Virus record (IMG/VR): IMGVR_UViG_3300009152_000233
Span: 1-22,292 of that record
Strand: one strand, 5' to 3'
Source: a virus
DNA: 22,292 nt
The notes under the pieces are model-generated. The model saw nothing but the letters and a program-made list of their open reading frames with translations. It was not told the DNA's origin and did no database searches. This document shows, in pieces, positions 15,678 through 22,292 of the stretch. The position numbers were made by a program, and so were the translations under genes. Position 1 is the stretch's first letter. Each line of letters starts with the position of its first letter.

Positions 15678-17294
15678 ATGGCAACTGCTTTAGATACAAC
15701 AGCAACTACAGCTCAAACTTTTGATCCAAAATATATTAATACTTATGGGGATTTAATTAAAAATACTACCGATCCCAATTTGGTAAGTAAATTAACTACT
15801 TATGGGCAAGTTACTGACGCTTATGGGAATCCGTTATTTGACCAGAATGTGTTTTCGGCAGTTAACTCTCCAGATAAAAAAATAGCAAACCCTGCAAATA
15901 AAGCCATTCAAACTACTCTCGGTACTTGGGCAGATGAAGTGCTTCAAAAAGATACACTTGACCCATTAACAGGTCAACCTGTTAATTGGAGTATGGTAGG
16001 TGGCACAACAGGCAAGCAATATCAAGCAGCTAAAACTGCATTGATAAACAATCCTGCAAATAATGTTCGATGGGCAGCGCAACAAACCCAAGCTCAAACT
16101 ATTGCACAAAAAGCAATTGAGGATGCCAAGACTGCTCAAGATTTACAAATCGCTAAAGATGCTAAAGCAACTGCTGATGCGGAAGCGGCAGCCGCTACTG
16201 AAAAGACAGCTCAAGAAAAAGCCGCTACAGAACAAGCTGCTGCTGATGTTAAAACTGCACAACAATGGACAGATGTTAAAAAACCTTTAGATACTTCCAC
16301 ATTAAAGGGGGGATTTGATGCAACTGGAAAACCTATCCCAGTAGTAGCGCCTATTACCCAAGGGATGATTGATACCGCAAAACAAGGTGTTAATACTGTT
16401 ACTAGTGATATCACCAAAATGACTGATGCGGCTAAAGCCGCTGAGGTTAATGTAACACCCGATTCAATGGTATCCAATCAGTTATCGGGATTACTTGCTA
16501 AAAACAATCCTTATATCCAACAAGCTGTTAATGCGGCTAATTTGCAAGCATCGCGTAGAGGTATGCTTAATACAGGCGCTGCCGCTGGATTTGCTCAAGA
16601 CGCAGCGATTAAAGCCGCACTACCAATTGCTCAAGGTGATGCACAAACTATTGCAAGAGCCAATGAAGCCAATGCACTGGCAGCTAATAATTTGCAAAAT
16701 AATGTATTGAATTTAAAAGCCAATGGGTTGATGGCAGATGCTAAAGAGATCAATGCAATTAGCACTGTATATCAACAAGCTCAATTAAATGATTTGTTGA
16801 ACGGTGCAAACGAAACTCGTAAATTAAATGAACTAGTTACACAAGGCAATATCACTGCTTATAATCAAGTTAGTAAAGGATTGATTGACACGCTAATCAA
16901 CGATAAGTCTGCACAAGCGGCGCAATCATTGGCTATTTTAACTAGTACACTTGAAAGAAATAATAAACAATTCCAATCTGATTTAGATTTTACAATCAAA
17001 CAAGCTGAGTTTACTCAAAAGGATAGAGAAGCTCTACAAGGCTACATTAATAATCGGACTACTTCACTTGAAGCGTTTAGACTTAAAGTTCAAACTATGC
17101 CGGATATTACCGCAGTAGGTAAAGCGGCATTAATTAATAATGAAGAATCAAAAACACTTGAAAACATTAAAAATTATGCAAATGGTATGGGAATGTATGT
17201 AAATTTAACTGAATCTTCAGCAGGTATTACTGCAAGTAAACTAGTTGCACCGCCTAGTTTAAATACAGAAACCACTGCTGACGATGCCGCTTAA
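15678..17294 (+). CDS. Probable internal/ejection virion protein, coiled-coil
   Basis: 538 residues; the GGAG at 15666-15669, inside the end of the previous gene, is its ribosome binding site. Residues about 130-200 are an Ala/Lys/Glu/Gln-rich coiled coil. Residues about 290-330 carry 'RRGMLNTGAAAGFAQDAA' and 'AALPIAQGDAQT', a motif ([S/R]RG[LM]LN[ST]..A.GA..A.I.AALPIAQ.DA) I know from many podovirus proteins of unknown or presumed internal-virion role. The C-terminal half is helical. No lytic transglycosylase or other enzyme motif is seen. Ejection into the periplasm with the genome is plausible but not shown. Confidence 0.65.
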   Translation: MATALDTTATTAQTFDPKYINTYGDLIKNTTDPNLVSKLTTYGQVTDAYGNPLFDQNVFSAVNSPDKKIANPANKAIQTTLGTWADEVLQKDTLDPLTGQPVNWSMVGGTTGKQYQAAKTALINNPANNVRWAAQQTQAQTIAQKAIEDAKTAQDLQIAKDAKATADAEAAAATEKTAQEKAATEQAAADVKTAQQWTDVKKPLDTSTLKGGFDATGKPIPVVAPITQGMIDTAKQGVNTVTSDITKMTDAAKAAEVNVTPDSMVSNQLSGLLAKNNPYIQQAVNAANLQASRRGMLNTGAAAGFAQDAAIKAALPIAQGDAQTIARANEANALAANNLQNNVLNLKANGLMADAKEINAISTVYQQAQLNDLLNGANETRKLNELVTQGNITAYNQVSKGLIDTLINDKSAQAAQSLAILTSTLERNNKQFQSDLDFTIKQAEFTQKDREALQGYINNRTTSLEAFRLKVQTMPDITAVGKAALINNEESKTLENIKNYANGMGMYVNLTESSAGITASKLVAPPSLNTETTADDAA

Positions 17295-17338
17295 ATTACT
17301 AACGATAGATTTACTTCATTTAATACAGGTGGTTAATT

Positions 17339-17923
17339 ATGAGTCCTCAAACAACTGAACAATTACGTCAATACGTTAATCAATCTAATACAAGTCATGC
17401 ACAATCTGCATTAGGTCGATTTGAACAAGAATTACAAGCAAGAGATACTTCTCAAAGGGGAATGCTTAGTCCTTCTTTTTTTGAAAATAGAACTCAAATG
17501 AGCGCTAAGGATTCTACTTATTTTGCGACACCGCAACCACCTGCTCCAGCGAGCGGTGGCATGAGCGTAATGTGTACTTTAATGCGTGAATATGGCTATC
17601 TTGAAGATGATGTATTTGATGCGGATACTTTATTTGGGCATTTGATTGCAGATACTCATCCAGAAGTCCTCATCGGCTATCATGCGTGGGCAAAACCCCT
17701 AACTGAATTCTTGCGTAATAATGCGATTTATATCCCGTTATTTGCCTATATTGTTCAAGCATGGGCATATGAAATGGCAGAGCAATTTGGCATTGTAAAA
17801 AATCGCAGTACATTTAAACGATTAGTTGGTAAAATAGTGATGAATGTAGGTAAGCCAATTTGTGGGTTTATCGGAACAGTAATTTCATCATCACAAGGAA
17901 ACTATGAGTATCACCGGACTTAA
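17339..17923 (+). CDS. CTLMRE-motif virion-region protein, unknown function
   Basis: 194 residues; AGGTGG (17327-17332) precedes the ATG. Residues 1-75 are polar and probably disordered, ending in a Pro/Ala linker (PQPPAPASGG). Residues 78-150 form a conserved helical domain starting 'MCTLMREYGYLEDDVFDAD', continuing with 'HPEVLIGYHAWAKPL' and an amphipathic 'YIPLFAYIVQAWAYEMA'. I recall the same 'CT..M.ELGYL...' domain in phage proteins near, or at the C terminus of, tail fibres, with no settled function. The gene overlaps the following cupin-oxygenase by 20 bases, so the two are translated together. Tail or fibre-associated role is inferred. Confidence 0.7.
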   Translation: MSPQTTEQLRQYVNQSNTSHAQSALGRFEQELQARDTSQRGMLSPSFFENRTQMSAKDSTYFATPQPPAPASGGMSVMCTLMREYGYLEDDVFDADTLFGHLIADTHPEVLIGYHAWAKPLTEFLRNNAIYIPLFAYIVQAWAYEMAEQFGIVKNRSTFKRLVGKIVMNVGKPICGFIGTVISSSQGNYEYHRT

Positions 17924-18788
17924 CGTACAAGCACATCACTTTATTGGCGGAGTCTATGCTAAAGAAGTGATTATTGACGATGGCTTTGAAGTTCAGCAAC
18001 ACGCTCATACCTTTGATCACATGAGCGTTCTTGTTGAAGGATGCGCTATAGTTTGGCAAGGTGATACTCAAGAAACCTATTTTGCCCCTGCTGTGATTGA
18101 AATTAAAGCCGGTATTGAGCATAGCGTTCAAGCGGTTAACGGTAGAGTGGTTTGGCTATGTATCCATGCTACAGATACTTGTGATGCAGAAAATATAGAT
18201 GACGTGCTTATCGGCAAACCCAATATGGTCAATACCGGTATTCATGTTGATGTATCGGTTATCAATAAATTTATTTCTGATAATGATTATTTATGGAATA
18301 AATTTAAACAACGTACTGAATCGTCTAAATCGCCACATAGAGAAGTTGACGATATCTGGGTTCGCTATAATGATATTAAAAATTATAATCCATCGAACTC
18401 TTTAGCATTTCATGATGAACACGATAGCGTTTTCTATATTAACGATCAGAAATTTAAAGATGAAATTGCTAAGATTAACCGTGCAATTTGTGAAAAACAC
18501 AATATCCATAAAACAGAATTTGGTGGTATTTTAATTACTCGTATTCCTGCCGGTAAACAAGTCTATCGTCATAACGATGCGCATAGCTGGCATGCAGAAT
18601 ACTATAAAGATAAATATTTAATCCCTTTAGAATCCAATGATAAACAATCTTTTAACTACGAAGGGCAATCTATTATTACTCCTGTGGGCGATATATTTAG
18701 TTTTAATAACCTCGTTGACCATTGGGTGTTAAATGATTCGGATTCACCACGGGTTAGTTTAATAATTTGTATGCGCCATAACGCATAA
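17904..18788 (+). CDS. Cupin–2-oxoglutarate/Fe(II) oxygenase fusion (Asp/Asn hydroxylase-like)
   Basis: 294 residues; AAGGA lies 4-9 bases before the ATG. Residues about 10-100 are a cupin: motif 1 reads G27-x5-H33-x-H35-x3-H39-x6-G46, with His replacing the usual Glu, and motif 2 gives 'KAGIEH' with H73, so a four-His metal site is expected. Residues about 145-292 are a double-stranded-beta-helix oxygenase of the aspartyl/asparaginyl beta-hydroxylase type: H223-x-D225 in 'VYRHNDAHSWHAEYY', distal H273 in 'LVDHWVLND', and R283 ten residues later, the position that binds the 2-oxoglutarate carboxylate. All catalytic residues are intact, so it is probably an active protein hydroxylase; substrate unknown. 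It overlaps the upstream gene and directly precedes the fibre. Confidence 0.82.
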   Translation: MSITGLNVQAHHFIGGVYAKEVIIDDGFEVQQHAHTFDHMSVLVEGCAIVWQGDTQETYFAPAVIEIKAGIEHSVQAVNGRVVWLCIHATDTCDAENIDDVLIGKPNMVNTGIHVDVSVINKFISDNDYLWNKFKQRTESSKSPHREVDDIWVRYNDIKNYNPSNSLAFHDEHDSVFYINDQKFKDEIAKINRAICEKHNIHKTEFGGILITRIPAGKQVYRHNDAHSWHAEYYKDKYLIPLESNDKQSFNYEGQSIITPVGDIFSFNNLVDHWVLNDSDSPRVSLIICMRHNA

Positions 18789-18799
18789 TTACGCTACAC

Positions 18800-18822
18800 A
18801 TAACGTCGAGATGACGTAAGGA
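18800..18822 (+). promoter_or_regulatory. Dyad leader element, copy 3 (before tail fibre)
   Basis: Core ACGTCGAGATGACGT at 18803-18817, a perfect 5-bp inverted repeat, with 23 bases identical to the element before the major capsid gene. Its AAGGA end (18818-18822) is the ribosome binding site of the fibre gene, 6 bases before the ATG at 18829. Confidence 0.6.
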
Positions 18823-18828
18823 CAAAAG

Positions 18829-21800
18829 ATGAGTACCTTTAACCCACCGGCTGATATTGCTCAGATTACTCTAGCAAAATCCTCAGACGTTAACGCTGTT
18901 AAGGCGGCTACGGCAATTGCATTTGGATTACTTCCAAGTGAAACCAAACTTCAACGTGGTACAGTCAATTTCGCTGTAGACACCGGTACAGCGAATACCT
19001 ATGTGGTAGCACTAGACAGTTCCATAACAAGTTACACCGATGGTCTACAAGTCGTATTCAGACCTCTCAATGATAATACGGGTAGCGCCACTATTAATTT
19101 AAACAGTCTTGGTACGAAATCTATTAGACTTACTGATAGTGAACCAATTCAAGCAGGGGATATTAGCGCTGGAGGGATAATTGAGGTTCGCTATAGTACG
19201 TCAACAGGGTTTTTCCATTTAACGCCAAACTCAGCTATTTACGCTCACGATGCAGGGGTATCGGCAACAGCCGCAGCGGCAAGTGCATCGACGGCATCTA
19301 CTCAAGCAACTAATGCCGCAAGCAGTGCATCGTCAGCAAGCACATCAGCATCTAACGCATCAACTTCTGCCACTAACGCAGCGACAAGTGCATCCTCTAT
19401 GACGGCAAGCGTAGCAAGCTGTACTGCTAGTCAAACTGCTGCAGCGACAAGCGCTACTAACGCAGCGACAAGTGCATCGGGTGCATCAACATCAGCCACA
19501 ACTGCGACTACTCAAGCAGGTATTGCTACAACACAGGCGGGTATTGCGACCACTCAAGCAACTAACGCATCGACTTCAGCATCAACAGCAAGCACACAGG
19601 CAACTAATGCGGCTAATAGTGCATCAACTGCAACAACTAAAGCAAGTGAAGCATCAACTTCTGCTACTAACGCTGCGACATCTGCAACTAACGCATCGAC
19701 TTCAGCATCAACTGCTAGTACGCAAGCATCTAACGCATCAACATCAGCTACCAATGCGGCAAGTAGTGCCACAGCGGCATCGGGTAGCGCTTCAACTGCC
19801 ACAACACAGGCAGGGATTGCAACAACACAAGCAACTAACGCTGCAACAAGCGCGTCAACTGCAGCAACACAAGCAACTAACGCATCTACCTCAGCTACTA
19901 ATGCGGCAAGTAGTGCTACCGCAGCAGCGGCTAGTTATGACTCATTTGATGATAGATATTTAGGCGCAAAATCAAGTAATCCAACGGTGGATAACGATGG
20001 TAATGCACTACTTACGGGTGCGCTCTATTGGAACACAACAAGTAGCGAAATGCGCGTTTATAGTGGTAGCGCATGGATAACTTCTTACTTGCCTGCATCG
20101 GGATATTTAGCGTTAACTGGCGGCACGATGACGGGTGCAATTACGTTTGCGGCTGGGCAAACTATTGCTAACTTAGCATCTGGAAGCGCAGGTACAATTC
20201 CATACCAAACAGCATCGGGTACAACCGCTATGCTTGCTGTGGGGACATCTGGTCAAGTATTAACTTCTGCTGGTGCGGCTGCGCCTACATGGTCTACACC
20301 TGCGGCTGCTACAAAAACCATATCAAATCAAACAGCAGCATATACAGTCGTAGCAGGTGACTTAGGTAAAATCATTAACTGCACTAGCGGTACATTCACT
20401 GTTAGCTTAACAGCCGCTGCGTCATTGGGTAGTGGGTTTACTTGTACTATTTGGAATACATCTAATACAGCAACGGATGCAATTACTATTGACCCAAGTG
20501 GTGCTGAAACGATTGATGGACTTGCGACGTTGACTTTGCAAATGGGTGAAGGACTCGAGATTATATGTACTGGTACAAATTGGCAAACAGGAAATCAAAA
20601 AGAAATAAGAGGATATTCTGAAAATATCCTATCAACCGACACCAGACCATCTGCCTCAGGACTAAATTCAATTTCTCTTGGTAGCACGTCATCGGCTTCC
20701 GGTCAAGAGTCATTTTCTTTTGGTATATCTTCTCAGGCTTCAAATATATACACTGTTGCAATCGGTAGAACTGCACTAGCACAAGGTCTTCGATCAATTG
20801 GAATCGGAACGTTGGTAACCGCTTCTTCTGATTATTCGCTTGCTATAGGTCAAAACTCATCTGGCAGTGGATCAAAAGCAATCACAGGCGCAGGAGCAAT
20901 GGCACTAGGCGGTTCATATGCTTCCGGTACAGATAGTTTCGCTGCGGCTATTGGCAATAATACGAGTAGTTATGGGGCAAATGGTGGTAATAGTATTGCT
21001 ATGGGATATCACGCAAAAGCTAATGGTTACGGAATATCCATAGGTTATAATTCAGCATCAAATGGGACATCTTTTACAGCAGTGGCTATTGGTGAAGCTA
21101 CTAATGCCGTTGGTAATGGTGTTATAGCTGCTGGACATACTGCTTCAGCTACAGCCGATTATTCTAGTGCATTTGGAGCTAGTGCTAGTGCAACGTCAAT
21201 TAATTCTACATCGATAGGTAGAAACTCTGGTAATCAAGGTTCAGTCACCGCAACAGGCTCTGGCGCAATGGCACTAGGTGGTTCATACGCTTCTGGTACA
21301 GATAGTTTCGCTGCGGCTATTGGGAATAATACGAGTACCTATGGGGCAAAAAATACAAGTTCAATTGCAATAGGAAATATAAGCGTTGCAAGTGGGGCTT
21401 CAAGCAGTGTTGCTATAGGATACCAATGCGGGGCAACAGGCGGAAGAAGTGTTGCGATAGGGTATCAATCATTTGCTACGAGTAGTAAAGCGTTAGCTAT
21501 CGGTGATGGTTGCACTGCTGGAGATAATGGGGTGGCTTTGGGTATAGCCGCATCTGCATCTGCTGTAGGAGCAGTTGCTATTTCTGGTACAGCTTCTGCT
21601 ACCGGTGCAAGGTCTTTTGGTGGAACTGCATCCTCTAGTTATTCAACATCTATCGGTAACAACTCGGCTGGGGATGGTTCACAAGCAGTAACAGGCGCAG
21701 GTGCAATGGCACTAGGTGGTTCATACGCTTCTGGTACAGATAGTTTCGCTGCGGCTATTGCGACTAATACGAGTAGTTATGGGGCGACTGGGGCTAATGG

Positions 21801-22292
21801 TGTTGCTATTGGGCAGACGGCTAAATCGTCAGGTACAACATCAGCTGCTATAGGCACACAGGCTTTATCATCTGGGGGGTATTCAATATCGCTTGGATAT
21901 AACACAACATCAAGCGGAAACTACTCATGTGCGTTAGGAACATTTACAACAGCTAGTGGTGAAAGGTCTGTCGCTACAGGAACTCAATCGATAGCAGCCC
22001 AATACGGAAAATTTGCATACTCAGGTGGGCAGTTCGCAGCTCAAGGTGATGCTCAAGCAGGTAAAATGGTTCTTCGTGCAGCAACCACAACCACAACAGC
22101 CGTAGCATTAACATCCGATGGCGGTGCAGCATCAACAGCTAATCAACTTATCCTAGCATCTGGTCAAGCGATGGCAATTCAAGGCACATTGATAGCTAAA
22201 CAATCTGGTAGCGGTAATATGGCTGGCTGGAACATCACAGGTATAGTGTCGAATAATGCAGGTACGATGGCGGTGAGTGGGTTAGCGTTAAC
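18829..22292 (+). CDS. Giant tail fibre with Ala-heptad shaft and YadA-like head (3' partial)
   Basis: The frame is open from the ATG at 18829 to the right edge (1154 codons, no stop), so the gene continues. Domains in order: residues 1-145, a beta-rich virion-attachment region; 146-369, 32 consecutive heptads A-x-x-A-x-x-S/Q forming a probable coiled-coil shaft; 370-416, the 'YDSFDDRYLG ... YSGSAW' block frequent in phage fibres; a GGTMTGAITF repeat near 431; about 505-585, a beta-sandwich-like region ('YTVVAGDLGK ... CTGTNW'); about 614-1055, YadA-head-type beta-roll repeats (S-[IV]-A-[IL]-G); from about 1060, a 'KFAYSGGQFAAQGDAQAG' C-terminal domain also seen in other phage fibres. It is probably trimeric and binds the host surface. 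A C-terminal chaperone or tip could lie beyond the window. Confidence 0.88.
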   Translation, partial: MSTFNPPADIAQITLAKSSDVNAVKAATAIAFGLLPSETKLQRGTVNFAVDTGTANTYVVALDSSITSYTDGLQVVFRPLNDNTGSATINLNSLGTKSIRLTDSEPIQAGDISAGGIIEVRYSTSTGFFHLTPNSAIYAHDAGVSATAAAASASTASTQATNAASSASSASTSASNASTSATNAATSASSMTASVASCTASQTAAATSATNAATSASGASTSATTATTQAGIATTQAGIATTQATNASTSASTASTQATNAANSASTATTKASEASTSATNAATSATNASTSASTASTQASNASTSATNAASSATAASGSASTATTQAGIATTQATNAATSASTAATQATNASTSATNAASSATAAAASYDSFDDRYLGAKSSNPTVDNDGNALLTGALYWNTTSSEMRVYSGSAWITSYLPASGYLALTGGTMTGAITFAAGQTIANLASGSAGTIPYQTASGTTAMLAVGTSGQVLTSAGAAAPTWSTPAAATKTISNQTAAYTVVAGDLGKIINCTSGTFTVSLTAAASLGSGFTCTIWNTSNTATDAITIDPSGAETIDGLATLTLQMGEGLEIICTGTNWQTGNQKEIRGYSENILSTDTRPSASGLNSISLGSTSSASGQESFSFGISSQASNIYTVAIGRTALAQGLRSIGIGTLVTASSDYSLAIGQNSSGSGSKAITGAGAMALGGSYASGTDSFAAAIGNNTSSYGANGGNSIAMGYHAKANGYGISIGYNSASNGTSFTAVAIGEATNAVGNGVIAAGHTASATADYSSAFGASASATSINSTSIGRNSGNQGSVTATGSGAMALGGSYASGTDSFAAAIGNNTSTYGAKNTSSIAIGNISVASGASSSVAIGYQCGATGGRSVAIGYQSFATSSKALAIGDGCTAGDNGVALGIAASASAVGAVAISGTASATGARSFGGTASSSYSTSIGNNSAGDGSQAVTGAGAMALGGSYASGTDSFAAAIATNTSSYGATGANGVAIGQTAKSSGTTSAAIGTQALSSGGYSISLGYNTTSSGNYSCALGTFTTASGERSVATGTQSIAAQYGKFAYSGGQFAAQGDAQAGKMVLRAATTTTTAVALTSDGGAASTANQLILASGQAMAIQGTLIAKQSGSGNMAGWNITGIVSNNAGTMAVSGLAL
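19264..19935 (+). repeat. 21-nt periodic repeat, 32 units, encoding Ala heptads
   Basis: Exactly 672 bases, 32 units of 21, with no phase slip. Each unit encodes A-x-x-A-x-x-S/Q/K: Ala at position 1 and at position 4 in 30 of 32 units each; position 7 is Ser 22 times, Gln 9, Lys once. The exceptions cluster in units 7-9 (ASSMTAS, VASCTAS, QTAAATS). The first and last units encode the same heptad (ATAAAAS). Units vary at codon level but recurring strings such as ACTAACGCATC are frequent. It lies inside the fibre gene. Confidence 0.9.
20884..20979 (+). repeat. YadA-like fibre module, copy 1 of 3
   Basis: 96 bases encoding TGAGAMALGGSYASGTDSFA and a further 12 residues (AAIGNNTSSYGA). It recurs at 21253-21348 and 21691-21786. 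Compared with copies 2 and 3 it differs mainly at synonymous positions. It is preceded by a looser related segment (LAIGQNSSGSGS). Confidence 0.9.
21253..21348 (+). repeat. YadA-like fibre module, copy 2 of 3
   Basis: Second copy of the 32-residue module, with Ser for Ala at position 3 and Thr for Ser at position 29. Bases 21265-21322 (58 in a row) are identical to 21703-21760 in copy 3. The preceding segment is TSIGRNSGNQGS. Confidence 0.9.
21691..21786 (+). repeat. YadA-like fibre module, copy 3 of 3
   Basis: Third copy of the 32-residue module, with Ala-Thr replacing Gly-Asn at positions 24-25. It shares 58 consecutive identical bases with copy 2. The preceding segment is TSIGNNSAGDGS, so the duplicated unit is somewhat longer than the near-identical core. 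Confidence 0.9.

Noticed and set aside
19264-19935. CRISPR-like or minisatellite array
   Set aside because: The 21-base units have no spacers and keep coding phase inside a large open gene; this is a protein repeat.
19472-19963. Open frames overlapping the fibre shaft on both strands (for example + 19472-19963 and - 19554-19802)
   Set aside because: They are by-products of the 21-base repeat: His/Gln/Leu-rich or Ala/Val/Asp-rich shadow translations without ribosome binding sites.
1-22292. tRNA, rRNA, IS elements or attachment sites
   Set aside because: No cloverleaf-like segment, transposase or terminal inverted repeat was seen; all gaps are short and no stretch over 300 bases lacks a gene.

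Overview
The window is part of the late (virion) gene block of a tailed phage or prophage with podovirus-type architecture. Every gene I can support is on the + strand, packed end to end with short gaps or small overlaps. Only structural, packaging and virion-associated genes are visible. There is no replication, integration, lysis or RNA gene, so lifestyle cannot be judged. The DNA is A+T-rich by eye (not counted). The host cannot be named. Shine-Dalgarno sites and the protein families fit a phage of Gram-negative bacteria, and the long fibre resembles fibres I know from aquatic phages; both points are inference.

Layout, left to right. (1) 1-3738: the end of a very large 'polyvalent' protein with a zincin motif and an LPD38-like region, open at the left edge. 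(2) 3788-5859: a small acidic protein, then the small and large terminase subunits. (3) 5877-9381: a 64-residue protein, the portal, a 63-residue protein and the likely scaffold. (4) 9428-11582: an N4-gp56-type major capsid protein, a probable decoration or head protein carrying a common phage insertion domain, and an unassigned structural protein. (5) 11609-14628: adaptor (tail-tube) and nozzle-like proteins. (6) 14642-17294: two Ala/Gln/Thr-rich proteins, candidate internal or ejected proteins. (7) 17339-18788: a protein with a conserved CTLMRE-type domain and a cupin/2-oxoglutarate-Fe(II) oxygenase fusion. (8) 18829 to the right edge: a giant tail fibre, open at the edge.

The genes together describe one virion: terminase packages DNA through the portal into a capsid built from scaffold and N4-gp56-type shell protein, the adaptor and nozzle form the short tail, the internal and polyvalent proteins probably enter the cell with the DNA, and the fibre binds the host.

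The most unusual signals are these. A 15-bp dyad-symmetric leader element (ACGTC-GAGAT-GACGT) occurs before the portal, major capsid and fibre genes only. Five transcript leaders carry hairpins just upstream of the ribosome binding site. The fibre shaft is 32 perfectly in-phase heptads (A-x-x-A-x-x-S/Q) encoded by a 21-nt periodic DNA repeat. A 32-residue YadA-like module in the fibre head occurs three times and is nearly identical even at synonymous sites. The cupin-oxygenase fusion lies directly before the fibre and has all expected catalytic residues.
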